Source of the DNA: an uncultured Thermoplasmata archaeon
GTDB taxonomy: Archaea; Thermoplasmatota; Thermoplasmata; Methanomassiliicoccales; Methanomethylophilaceae
Assembly (NCBI GenBank): GCA_946545675.1
Contig: CAMNNR010000033.1
Location: forward strand, 1 to 10,320
DNA: 10,320 nt
Reading direction: 5' to 3'
Made by a program: the position numbers and the translations under genes
Notes under the pieces: model-generated
Told to the model about the DNA's origin: nothing
The model's database searches: none
Seen by the model: only the letters and a program-made list of their open reading frames with translations
Part shown: positions 1-7,205 of the stretch, in pieces
Position numbering within the stretch: position 1 is the first letter of the stretch
How the letters are laid out: each line of letters starts with the position of its first letter

Positions 1-1260
1 CCCGTCGTTCTCCATGCTGACTGGGCCATCGGCGACCAGCGACGCGATGGCTCCGGCCATCATCATGCGGTGGTCGTTCGAGTGGTCGATACGCGCACCA
101 TGAAGCCTCTCAACACCTTTGATGAGGCATCCGTCATCGGTGGCCTTGACCTTGGCGCCGAGGTCCTTCAGCATCTTCACCATGATGGCGATCCTGTCGG
201 ATTCCTTGAACTTCAACTGGGGAGCGCCGTAGAGCCTGCTGGTTCCCTTGGCAGTAGCTAAGAGTATGCAGACGATGGGGAACAAATCTGGTATGGAACC
301 CATGTTGATCTCAGCGGCCTGCAGGTCGCCGGTACGGTAGCAGGTGACCTCGTCTCCATTGACCTCGATGGTGCATCCGACCTTCTTCAGGATATCGATG
401 ATCTTCTTGTCACCCTGTGCATCCTCGAGATCCATACCGGTGACCGTGACCTTCCCTCCAAGCGCTCCGGCCACGAGGGGGAACGCCGCCGAGGAGAAAT
501 CGGCGGGCACAGCATAGTCCGCTGGCACATAGTTCTGTTTCTTCACTTTGAAGTGGGTGATCTCGGACTTGTCCGGACCGTAGGCAGCCCTATTGAGGGA
601 CAGCGGGCCCTGCTGAAGCTGTTCAACCTCGGTCTCCACCTCCACTCCGAATCTCTTCATCATGGAGAGGGTGATGTCTATGTAGGGCCTGGAGACGATC
701 TGTCCCCTTACCTTCACATCGATGTCGTGCTGTGCGAGCGGTGCGGCCATGAGCAATCCGGTGATGAACTGGGAGGAGACGTTTCCCTTGATCTCCATCA
801 GTTCGCCGGTGATGGGGCCCTGCACCTTCACGGGTGCGGTGCCTTCCTCGGAGGAGGCCACCTTGACTCCGCTGTCGTGCAGTGCCTTCAGCAGCGGACC
901 CATGGGCCTCTTCTTGAGATAATAGTCCCCGGTCAGATCGACAACCTGATCGTAGGTGGCGGACACAGCGGTCATGATGCGCAGGGTGGTGCCGGAGTTC
1001 TTGACGTCGATCTCCCTGTCGGGGGCGTGGTTGACGGTACCGTCGACGACCACCGCCCCGGGTTCCTCGGTCACCACGGCACCCATGGTCCTGACGGCGT
1101 CCATGGTGGCCTGGGTATCCAACGATACAAGGGGGTTGGTGATCCTGCATTTGCCTCCGGAGAGGGCGGCCATGATGATGGCCCTGTGGGTGTGGCTCTT
1201 GGACGGGGGAGGGGACACCTTGCCCTCCGCCCTCTTTCCAGTGAATGTGATGTCTGTCAT
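1..1260 (-). CDS. aroA: 3-phosphoshikimate 1-carboxyvinyltransferase (EPSP synthase), C-terminus cut by window edge
   Basis: Transfers the enolpyruvyl group of PEP to shikimate 3-phosphate, making EPSP, the sixth step of the shikimate pathway, in the cytosol. I translated 420 uninterrupted codons; the family is usually about 425-430 residues, so only the last few are missing. Visible motifs: PPSKSHTHRA (about 18-27), NSGTT followed by LR (88-94), KRPMGPL (118-123), SSQF (162-165), ADFSSAA (253-259), IPDLFP with the expected catalytic Asp (about D325), KESDR (352-356) and NDHRMMMA (395-402). The glycine matching E. coli Gly96 is kept (G90), as in ordinary glyphosate-sensitive enzymes; that last point is inference. 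The ATG overlaps the shikimate kinase stop as ATGA and has a GGAG ribosome site 8 bases upstream (1269-1272). It is the last visible gene of the aro operon. Confidence 0.95.
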   Translation of the reverse strand, partial: MTDITFTGKRAEGKVSPPPSKSHTHRAIIMAALSGGKCRITNPLVSLDTQATMDAVRTMGAVVTEEPGAVVVDGTVNHAPDREIDVKNSGTTLRIMTAVSATYDQVVDLTGDYYLKKRPMGPLLKALHDSGVKVASSEEGTAPVKVQGPITGELMEIKGNVSSQFITGLLMAAPLAQHDIDVKVRGQIVSRPYIDITLSMMKRFGVEVETEVEQLQQGPLSLNRAAYGPDKSEITHFKVKKQNYVPADYAVPADFSSAAFPLVAGALGGKVTVTGMDLEDAQGDKKIIDILKKVGCTIEVNGDEVTCYRTGDLQAAEINMGSIPDLFPIVCILLATAKGTSRLYGAPQLKFKESDRIAIMVKMLKDLGAKVKATDDGCLIKGVERLHGARIDHSNDHRMMMAGAIASLVADGPVSMENDG

Positions 1261-2072
1261 GATCTTGTCTCCGTTAGTATTGTAGGACAGTTAAGTCCTT
1301 TTGCAATCTCCGCTCCCTGTCCGGGCTCGCATACGACCGCCACGGCAGGGCCGGTACCTGATATCCCGGCTGCCAGCGCACCCAGTTCAAGTGCCCTGTC
1401 GATGAGTTCCGTGCCTTCGCCGGTGACACGGGCGATGAGTCTGCCGTTCAGCGTAAGCGCCTTCAGGATGTCGGTCTCCGCGACCTTCTGGATCTCATGC
1501 ATTTCCTTGGCAACGGCCTGGTAGGCTTCCTTCGGGACCTTCCTCTTGACGTAGTCGGGACTGCAGAGCACCACGTCGTATTTCCCGAAAGGACTCTTCT
1601 TCACTACCTTATTCTCGTAGTTATGGGTGAGTACGAAACCGCCGAGTTCGCAACCGCAGGCGTCATCAAAAGAACCTGTGACGGTGACCTTCGCCTCCTT
1701 CGCACACTCCACTCCGAGCTTTATGATCTCCATTATGTCCATGTCCACATGGTATGCGTCCATAACCGCCTTGACTATGGCGTTGCACACCGAAGAAGAA
1801 CTCTTCAGACCCCTCGAAGGAGGTATCTGGGACTTTATGGTTAATTGGTAATCCACGTGGGGATTCCTGCCGATCCTCTCGAGGGCCCTGCGGACGCATA
1901 TCTTCGCGAGATTATCATCGGTCTCCTCGCCGATGACCCTCACATACTGTTCCGTTCCCCTCTCGTCATAGGCTGCTTCCGTGAGCAGATCGATACCTAT
2001 CACGGCACCAGTGCCATCCACTATCCCGTTCAGTACAGAGATACACCCATGGGATTCCCCAATGCCGCTCAG
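1257..2072 (-). CDS. aroK: Archaeal shikimate kinase (GHMP kinase family), probable CTG start
   Basis: Phosphorylates shikimate at the 3-OH with ATP. This is the archaeal GHMP-superfamily enzyme, unrelated to bacterial AroK. With the proposed start it has 271 residues, near the family's usual 270-290. GHMP features: IPPSRGLKSSSS phosphate-binding loop (about 83-94), VTGSFDDACG (131-140), which matches the TGAYDDA-type motif of the family, and GISGTGP (236-242) near the C-terminus. The only ATG/GTG/TTG start in this frame is a GTG at 2021. It has no good ribosome site and would remove the first beta strand. Starting at the CTG at 2072-2070 restores SGIGESHG and SVLNGI, which match the family N-terminus ending in GIDL. 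It also gives a CTGA overlap with the upstream stop and a GAGGAAGG site 7 bases away. An in-frame TAA further upstream rules out a long extension. Function is secure; the start is inference. Confidence 0.92.
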   Translation of the reverse strand: MSGIGESHGCISVLNGIVDGTGAVIGIDLLTEAAYDERGTEQYVRVIGEETDDNLAKICVRRALERIGRNPHVDYQLTIKSQIPPSRGLKSSSSVCNAIVKAVMDAYHVDMDIMEIIKLGVECAKEAKVTVTGSFDDACGCELGGFVLTHNYENKVVKKSPFGKYDVVLCSPDYVKRKVPKEAYQAVAKEMHEIQKVAETDILKALTLNGRLIARVTGEGTELIDRALELGALAAGISGTGPAVAVVCEPGQGAEIAKGLNCPTILTETRS

Positions 2073-3364
2073 AATATCGCCTTCCTCATGATCTCCGTAT
2101 CGGGTTTCACGCCGAACCAGAGTTCGAAGGATTTAGCGCCCTGCCCGATCAGCATGTCCTTGCCGTCAGCGATGATACATCCCTTCGATTCCGCAGCCTT
2201 CACGAGTTCGGTCTTCCTGTTGTAGACCATGTCCATGACCGACGTCTCGCTGCTGAGTTCATCTAGATCGAACATATACCCAGAATCCTCTTTCATGCCA
2301 ACCGGGGTGCAGTTGATGACTGCATCGTAACCTGCGACGGACCTGTCCTGTACCGCATGGCAGTCCATCGATTTGCAGAGCTCCCTCACTTTTTCAGGGG
2401 TCCTGCCCATGACATAGACCTCGCAGCCGGATTCGTGAGCCGCGAACACTGCTGAGCGGGAGGCCCCGCCTGAACCGTAGACCAGGACCTTGCCGCATTC
2501 AGACAGTTTCCTCCCAGCCTTCTTGAACGCATAGAGGACTCCGGCATAATCCGTGTTTGCACCGATAAGATCGCCGTTCCTGTTGATCACCGTGTTCACG
2601 GCACCCATCTTCTCCGCTGCAGGTCCCAGGGAATGCAAGTGTTCAATGATGTCCTTCTTGTATGGGATGGTGACGTTCATCCCGGAGATGTTGTATTCGC
2701 GGATCACATCCTCGACGTTCTCGAGGTTCTCCACATCGAATTTCAGATACTTCCCTTTGATGCCACATGCAGCCATTGCCGCTTCCTGCATCTGCGGGGA
2801 CATGGTATGACCCAGAGGGTGACCGATGATACCGACGATCCTGCAGTCATCGCCCAGTTGGTTCATCTCCTCGACAGAGAGCTGACCCTCGGCGGTCTTC
2901 TTCCCGACGTATCCGAAGGAGAAGTCGTTGCCGAGCAAGGTCTGCCTGATGCGGGTGACCGTACCCAGTTCCCCCATCCCGAGGATGAGATGCTTACGGG
3001 AGGTTGTGGAAGCCACTTCGAATATAGTGTGCAGGTCCTTGAAGGAATTCACCCTGCAGGCACATTTCGAAAGCTCCTGGCTCCCGTGCCCCATGATCTC
3101 CCTGAGTTCCGATTCGGAAGGCGTCTTCTCGAAATCGTGGACGGAACGGATCTTCCTGAAAGGTATCTCCTCATCGGACTCGCCGATGTCTACCAAACCC
3201 TTGAAATCCCGGGGAACGCAGGAGATGTCCTTCCCCGCAAGGGTCACGATGGAGTTCTCGTCAGCATAGGAAGGGAGTTCGTCGAAGACATCCAGCCTGA
3301 TCTCGTGCATGTCGGCCTTCGCGGGCCTGTCCGGGACCTCGCCGTAGGAGGCACAGACGCGCAT
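2069..3364 (-). CDS. aroDE: Bifunctional 3-dehydroquinate dehydratase (type I) / shikimate dehydrogenase
   Basis: A 431-residue fusion catalysing two successive steps: dehydration of 3-dehydroquinate, then NADPH-dependent reduction of 3-dehydroshikimate to shikimate. The N-terminal type I dehydratase domain (about 1-172) shows MHEIRLD (19-25), the VHDFEKTP segment carrying the catalytic His (H76), the presumed Schiff-base Lys (K100, in SKCACRVNS), GMGELG (129-134) and TAEGQLS (157-163). It is compact compared with the roughly 220-250 residues of bacterial AroD. The C-terminal dehydrogenase (about 175-431) shows GHPLGHTMSP (181-190), NVTIPYK with catalytic K236, GANTDYAG with D272, a GSGGASR nucleotide loop (297-303), GRTPEK (320-325; R321 suits NADP), NCTPVGM (351-357) and GQGAKSFELWFG (407-418). 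The ATG is one base after the upstream stop, with GGAG 7 bases before it (3372-3375). Confidence 0.95.
   Translation of the reverse strand: MRVCASYGEVPDRPAKADMHEIRLDVFDELPSYADENSIVTLAGKDISCVPRDFKGLVDIGESDEEIPFRKIRSVHDFEKTPSESELREIMGHGSQELSKCACRVNSFKDLHTIFEVASTTSRKHLILGMGELGTVTRIRQTLLGNDFSFGYVGKKTAEGQLSVEEMNQLGDDCRIVGIIGHPLGHTMSPQMQEAAMAACGIKGKYLKFDVENLENVEDVIREYNISGMNVTIPYKKDIIEHLHSLGPAAEKMGAVNTVINRNGDLIGANTDYAGVLYAFKKAGRKLSECGKVLVYGSGGASRSAVFAAHESGCEVYVMGRTPEKVRELCKSMDCHAVQDRSVAGYDAVINCTPVGMKEDSGYMFDLDELSSETSVMDMVYNRKTELVKAAESKGCIIADGKDMLIGQGAKSFELWFGVKPDTEIMRKAIF
2080..2087 (-). promoter_or_regulatory. Ribosome binding site that supports the CTG start of shikimate kinase
   Basis: On the minus strand GAGGAAGG lies inside the 3' end of the dehydratase/dehydrogenase gene, 7 bases before the CTG at 2072-2070. 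No comparable purine-rich site precedes the in-frame GTG at 2021, so this site helps decide the start. Confidence 0.55.
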
Positions 3365-3365
3365 C

Positions 3366-4388
3366 TCACTTCTCCGTGATGGTCTCTTCGACCTTCATGC
3401 CGAAGTGACGTCCGCCGGTTGCGAGATGTGCCAGGACCTTGTCGCCCTTCTTGAGTTTAGTGACCGATTCGGATCCCTTGGGGGTGACGACCTTAATGGT
3501 CTCGGCGTTCTGCAGGATTACGTTGTAGGTCTTCTTGCCATCTGTGGCGGTGACCAGGAGCAAAGGCCTGACCTCGACCTTGCACCTTCCGACAGAGGCG
3601 TTCCTGGTGTTCCCGTCCCTGTCGCAGACGAGGACAGGGTCTCCCGCGGAAATCTCGGAAAGGTACCTGGTTCCCCCTCCGGGGACCATACAATACATGT
3701 GGACGGCACCCGCATTGACCCTGAAGGGACGGGTGGCGACGTAACCGTTGGCCTCTGACTCGCTCTGCACCAGGAAGAGGCAGTTGGAATAGGAACCGCA
3801 GAGCATACCCTCTCCGGGATTCATGAGGCAACAGGTGTCCACGCAGACCCTGTCCCCCATCTCCACTGGCTCGACGGATACGACTTCGACCTCGCTGAGT
3901 TCCACAGGCTCGCTGACGGTCAGCAGATCCTTGAACTTCCCGATAGCAAGGGGGTCGTCGGTCTGGATGACGACACCGTCCACACCTTTCTCCATGGTGG
4001 TGAGGTAGAGTTCTGCCTCCTCTTTCTTGGAAGCGACGGCCATGACCTGGGTGCCGGCAAGCCTGAACTTGGCAATCATGTTCTCCAGGGGGATGATGGT
4101 CCAGTCACCGGTCTCCACGATGATGGTCTTCTTCTTGCCGACCATCTTGAGCACGGCATCCTGTGCCTCGGGAGTGTCGATGGAACTGAACATGACGTCG
4201 TCGGAAACGGGCTTGCCGTTCTCGAAGTAGATAACATCCTCCATCTTGCCAAGGTCTTCGAAGGGTTCGTCGCCTTTCCTGAGGATGAAGGAGACGATCC
4301 CTGCCTCTAGTCCGTTGGTGACCAGGTCCTTCCTGTCGTCCTTGTCGGAGGGCAGGTCCGCCCTCACGAAGATCTTCTTGCCTTCCAT
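3366..4388 (-). CDS. aroB': 3-dehydroquinate synthase II (archaeal type)
   Basis: Converts 2-amino-3,7-dideoxy-D-threo-hept-6-ulosonate to 3-dehydroquinate by NAD-dependent oxidative deamination and cyclisation, the archaeal replacement for bacterial AroB. The protein is 340 residues, within the usual range of about 320-375. It contains the characteristic conserved blocks DTCCLMNPGEGMLCGS (184-199), RPFRVNAGAVHMY (220-232), PGGGTRYLSE (236-245) and the VEVRPLLLV segment (271-279). I chose the ATG at 4388, which gives MEGKKIFVRADLP, typical of the family. An in-frame start at 4439 would add 17 residues that lie inside the upstream coding region and look unlike the family. The gene follows the heptulosonate synthase stop by four bases and has no strong ribosome site of its own, so coupled translation is likely. 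Pairing with the upstream gene supports the function. Confidence 0.94.
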   Translation of the reverse strand: MEGKKIFVRADLPSDKDDRKDLVTNGLEAGIVSFILRKGDEPFEDLGKMEDVIYFENGKPVSDDVMFSSIDTPEAQDAVLKMVGKKKTIIVETGDWTIIPLENMIAKFRLAGTQVMAVASKKEEAELYLTTMEKGVDGVVIQTDDPLAIGKFKDLLTVSEPVELSEVEVVSVEPVEMGDRVCVDTCCLMNPGEGMLCGSYSNCLFLVQSESEANGYVATRPFRVNAGAVHMYCMVPGGGTRYLSEISAGDPVLVCDRDGNTRNASVGRCKVEVRPLLLVTATDGKKTYNVILQNAETIKVVTPKGSESVTKLKKGDKVLAHLATGGRHFGMKVEETITEK

Positions 4389-4392
4389 GATA

Positions 4393-5178
4393 TCACAGGA
4401 ACTTGGCTGCTTCCTCGACGGTGTAGTTCTCGAGGACAATCTTGGATATAGCGCGGGTGATACCTTCCACGTTCTTGTTCTGGAAGATGTTCCTTCCCAT
4501 GGATACTCCGCGTCCGCCGGCTTCGATGGAATCAGCGACCATCTGGAGTACTTCCATATCTGTGTTCATCTTGGGTCCGCCTGCGATGAGGACAGGGGCA
4601 AGGGCTCCCCTGGTGACCTTCTTGAAGGAGTCGATGTCGCCGGTGTAGCTGCACTTGACCAGGTCTGCGCCGAGCTCGGCGGACGCACGGGCCACGTGCG
4701 CGATGTGGTCAGGGTCGAAGGAATCGACATCATGACCTCTGGGATAAGCCATCACGATGAGGGGCATTCCCCAATCGTTGCAGGTCTTGGCGATGGCACC
4801 GGCGGATTCGAGCATCTCGGGCTCGAATTCGTCACCGAAATTGATCTGGATGGAAACTGCATCTGCACCGTATTTGATCGCCTCTTCCACGGTGGTGATG
4901 TTCACCTTGTGGTTGACGGTCTGACCCACATCAGTGGATGCGGAAAGGTGCATGATGAGTCCGACATCCTTTCCGGAACCGCGGTATGAGTACCTGATGA
5001 GTCCCTTGTGCATGATGACTCCGGTGGCACCGCCGTTGGTCACAGCGTCCACGGTGGCCTTCATGTCGATGAGGCCCTCGAGGGGTCCGTTCGATATTCC
5101 GTGATCCATAGGGACGAGGACCGCACGGCCGGTCTTCCTGTCCATAATCCTTTCGAGACGAATTCCTTTTCCATCCAT
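4393..5178 (-). CDS. aroA': 2-amino-3,7-dideoxy-D-threo-hept-6-ulosonate synthase (archaeal DKFP route)
   Basis: Class I aldolase-like enzyme that condenses 6-deoxy-5-ketofructose 1-phosphate with L-aspartate semialdehyde, the entry to the archaeal shikimate route that bypasses DAHP synthase. The product has 261 residues, close to the roughly 265-273 of characterised archaeal homologues. The expected catalytic residues are visible: Asp in VPMDHG (D25), Tyr in VMAYPRG (Y145) and the Schiff-base Lys in LVKCSYTG (K175). The GGP motif (200-202) and GVSMGRNIFQ (224-233) fit the C-terminal phosphate-binding loops. The ATG at 5178 is preferred over an in-frame GTG at 5187, because GAGGGAG (5187-5193) sits 8 bases from the ATG but directly against the GTG. 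Plain DhnA-type fructose-bisphosphate aldolase is the alternative; the adjacent 3-dehydroquinate synthase II gene makes the aromatic role much more likely. First gene of the operon. Confidence 0.93.
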   Translation of the reverse strand: MDGKGIRLERIMDRKTGRAVLVPMDHGISNGPLEGLIDMKATVDAVTNGGATGVIMHKGLIRYSYRGSGKDVGLIMHLSASTDVGQTVNHKVNITTVEEAIKYGADAVSIQINFGDEFEPEMLESAGAIAKTCNDWGMPLIVMAYPRGHDVDSFDPDHIAHVARASAELGADLVKCSYTGDIDSFKKVTRGALAPVLIAGGPKMNTDMEVLQMVADSIEAGGRGVSMGRNIFQNKNVEGITRAISKIVLENYTVEEAAKFL

Positions 5179-5186
5179 TGTAATCA

Positions 5187-5193
5187 CTCCCTC
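5187..5193 (-). promoter_or_regulatory. Ribosome binding site of the first aro gene
   Basis: GAGGGAG on the minus strand, 8 bases from the ATG at 5178. Just upstream, CCTC (5200-5203) could pair with the GAGG across a 6-base loop. The stem is too short to claim regulation. Confidence 0.6.
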
Positions 5194-5230
5194 GTTGAAG
5201 AGGCGGTTTTACTGTCGTGCGGATTTTTTT

Positions 5231-5248
5231 TATGATAAATATTTGTAG
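5231..5248 (-). promoter_or_regulatory. Probable TATA box of the aro operon
   Basis: The minus strand reads CTACAAATATTTATCATA here, an AT-rich box like archaeal TATA elements. It lies about 55-70 bases before the ATG at 5178. Transcription would begin roughly 25 bases downstream and give a short leader of about 30-40 bases with the GAGGGAG site. No other box as good lies closer to the gene. The start of transcription is inferred. Confidence 0.5.
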
Positions 5249-5312
5249 CGCTGGTTTAACACACATAAAGCATAAATCCGTTCATTTACGGCCCGAATGA
5301 CCGCCAAAATCC

Positions 5313-5351
5313 TTTTTTGACATGTGCCAGACTCAGGAACTTGTCAAAAAA
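5313..5351. repeat. Perfect 10-bp inverted repeat upstream of the antiporter gene
   Basis: The arms are TTTTTTGACA (5313-5322) and TGTCAAAAAA (5342-5351), exact reverse complements separated by 19 bases, so the arm centres are 29 bp apart, near three helical turns. The right arm runs into the AT-rich box proposed as the antiporter promoter. This layout suits a repressor operator. A hairpin in RNA is less likely, because the arms would lie upstream of the predicted transcription start. No regulator can be named. Confidence 0.5.
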
Positions 5352-5357
5352 TATTAA
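5346..5357 (+). promoter_or_regulatory. Candidate TATA box of the antiporter gene
   Basis: AAAAAATATTAA is the best AT-rich box before the antiporter. It implies a transcription start near 5380 and a leader of about 70 bases. A weaker alternative is ATAACATTAAAAG near 5404-5416, which would give a very short leader. An AAAGGG ribosome site (5435-5440) lies 8 bases before the ATG at 5449. Confidence 0.35.
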
Positions 5358-5448
5358 GTGCACCCAAACAATACACTTGCTAGGGAATCCTCGTGCGCGC
5401 TCGATAACATTAAAAGCAGTGGCGCATACGGGAGAAAGGGATGCTAAG

Positions 5449-7179
5449 ATGGAGGAGACAGTTCTACTTATCAACATGGCGATGCTCCTCCTGATAGGAA
5501 GCGTCTGTTCCATCCTTTTCAAGCGTTTCAAGATGCCTGCCGCGATCGGATACATCGTGAGCGGTATCATCCTCAGCAACTACTGGGGAGGGGAATCCAC
5601 CCAGACCGAGGAGATCGTCGAGCTCCTGTCCGACCTGGGTCTGGTCCTGATGATGTTCGGCATCGGAATGGAACTGAACCTGAAGAAGCTGAAAAAGATG
5701 GGTGCCTTCGCAGCCATGGTCGTGATGATCCAGGTACCTATCATGCTGACCGGCGGTTTCATCGGCGGTACCGCCCTTGGTCTGAACGCCCTGCAGGCCA
5801 TCGTCTTCGGTGCCATCATCTCCGGTTCGTCCACCGCGGTCATCACCATCGTCCTCGCTGAACAGGAACGTATCAGCCGTGCAGACGTGGAGACCCTGGT
5901 CCTCATCACCGTCATCGAGGATGTGGCACAGGTCCTTATCATGTCCGCGGTGTCCCCTCTGATGAGCGGACAGAACATGGACATCACCGGCATCGTGGTG
6001 ATGCTCATCACCGTCATCCTGTTCATGGTCATCACCATCTTCGTGGGAATCATGTTCATCCCCAAACTGCTGGACTACGTCGGGAAGAAGTACCCCGACG
6101 AGATCCTTCTCGTACTGTCCCTGGGTCTGTGTTTCGGACTTTCCTACCTCGCAGTCTCCATCGGAATGTCCATGGCTATCGGAGCCTTCATGATGGGAGT
6201 CATCGTCTCCCAGTCCAAGACCCACGTTGCAATCGGCCACGAGGTGGAACCTATGAAGAACGTGTTCATGATGATGTTCTTCATCTCCATCGGTCTGCTG
6301 ATCAACCCCATGGATATCGTGAACAACATCGGCACGATCATCATCATCTACCTCATCTACTTCGTCCTCAAGGCCGGCTCGGTCATCATCGCCTACTTCA
6401 TGGGCAACAAACCGATGCGTCTGGGATTCTTCTGTTCGATCTCCCTCGTCGCCATGGGTGAGTTCGCCTTCATCATCAGCAAGGAGGCATACAGCAACAA
6501 CATCATCACCAACGACTTCTACGCCTCGGTCATCGGAGCCGCTCTGGTTTCCATGATCATGCTTCCGCTGATCAACAGGAAAGTGGAAGCCATCGCGGAC
6601 TTTGTACAGGTCAAGACCCCCCAGCCCCTGGTCAACGGCTTCATGAAACTGGAGGTCGCAAGGTCGCAGTTCTACACCAAGCTGTCGATGGTCACCAAGG
6701 AGACCCTGGCCAACTTCAAGAACAGGCTGGCTTACGTCTACGTGGACATGATCGCCATCGTACTGGTACAAATCGCGTTCTTCCTGCTTACCCCCTCCAT
6801 GGCGGAGATCATCAACGCCAACACACCGGAGTCCATCAGCCTGTACGTCACCACCGCCAGCGTGATGTTGCTCAACTTCCTGGCACTGGTCCCGCTGCTA
6901 TACATCCTCATGCAGAACGTCAAGTACCTGGTGAGGGTTTACATCAACTCGGCAAGGAAAGCCGTAGCCGCAGGAAAGGGCAACCCCCACTCCACCGCAG
7001 TAGCTATCCTGAAAAAGCTCATCGGCATCAACAACTGGTTCTTCATCGTGGCCTTCGACTTCCTCATCCTGATGGTCACACCCAACAGCATCGACTTCTA
7101 CGGACACATCATCGTGGCCACGATAGGCATCACCATACTTGCCGTGATCGAGATACTGTCGATGCTCAGGCGCAGCTGA
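5449..7179 (+). CDS. CPA2-family cation/proton antiporter (KefB/NapA-like) with C-terminal membrane extension
   Basis: A 576-residue integral membrane protein. Residues 1 to about 380 form a Na+/H+ exchanger-type domain with about 12-13 hydrophobic segments. Family marks are PAAIGYIVSGIIL (30-42), SGSSTA (125-130), VIEDVAQV with the paired acidic residues E157-D158, a Lys in YFVLKAG (K309) and GEFAF (337-341). KefB/KefC carry QD and NapA carries DD at this place, so ED is closer to the electrogenic type; that is inference. The usual cytosolic TrkA-N/RCK domain is absent. After a polar linker (about 380-428) come about four more hydrophobic segments (roughly 431-448, 467-488, 528-545, 552-570). 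The start at 5449 has an AAAGGG site and gives a normal N-terminal helix; the open frame to 5317 would add a polar, unlikely leader. The ion and physiological role are unknown: Na+ or K+ exchange for pH or ion homeostasis is plausible. Confidence 0.88.
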   Translation: MEETVLLINMAMLLLIGSVCSILFKRFKMPAAIGYIVSGIILSNYWGGESTQTEEIVELLSDLGLVLMMFGIGMELNLKKLKKMGAFAAMVVMIQVPIMLTGGFIGGTALGLNALQAIVFGAIISGSSTAVITIVLAEQERISRADVETLVLITVIEDVAQVLIMSAVSPLMSGQNMDITGIVVMLITVILFMVITIFVGIMFIPKLLDYVGKKYPDEILLVLSLGLCFGLSYLAVSIGMSMAIGAFMMGVIVSQSKTHVAIGHEVEPMKNVFMMMFFISIGLLINPMDIVNNIGTIIIIYLIYFVLKAGSVIIAYFMGNKPMRLGFFCSISLVAMGEFAFIISKEAYSNNIITNDFYASVIGAALVSMIMLPLINRKVEAIADFVQVKTPQPLVNGFMKLEVARSQFYTKLSMVTKETLANFKNRLAYVYVDMIAIVLVQIAFFLLTPSMAEIINANTPESISLYVTTASVMLLNFLALVPLLYILMQNVKYLVRVYINSARKAVAAGKGNPHSTAVAILKKLIGINNWFFIVAFDFLILMVTPNSIDFYGHIIVATIGITILAVIEILSMLRRS

Positions 7180-7205
7180 TTCCAGGCATCTGGAACAATC
7201 AAAAA
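7180..7205. terminator. Hairpin and T-run between convergent genes, possible terminator
   Basis: TTCCAG-GCAT-CTGGAA (7180-7195) is a perfect 6-bp stem with a 4-base loop, starting right after the antiporter stop. On the minus strand, five T residues (7205-7201) directly follow the pelota stop, as in archaeal oligo-T termination. The 26-base gap may end transcription in both directions, though there is no T-run on the plus strand. The stem is short, so confidence is low. Confidence 0.35.

Noticed and set aside
553..1524. 323-codon plus-strand open frame across EPSP synthase and shikimate kinase
   Set aside because: It crosses the junction of two certain minus-strand genes, is rich in Gly and His, and has no recognisable motif.
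4389..4439. Upstream start for 3-dehydroquinate synthase II
   Set aside because: The extra 17 residues come from the out-of-frame end of the heptulosonate synthase gene and do not resemble the family N-terminus.
5224..5231. T-run as a terminator
   Set aside because: Nothing is transcribed toward it on the plus strand, and on the minus strand it is an A-run between the aro TATA box and its gene.
5317..5448. N-terminal extension of the antiporter by 44 residues
   Set aside because: It would begin within the proposed inverted repeat, ahead of the promoter, and adds a polar stretch unlike the family. The ATG at 5449 has a ribosome site and leads straight into the first membrane helix.
5464..6771. 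435-codon open frame antisense to the antiporter, rich in His and Asp
   Set aside because: It is the mirror of Ile, Val and Met codons (ATC, GTC, ATG) in membrane segments read backwards. It has low-complexity composition, no recognisable domain, and lies wholly within a clear gene.
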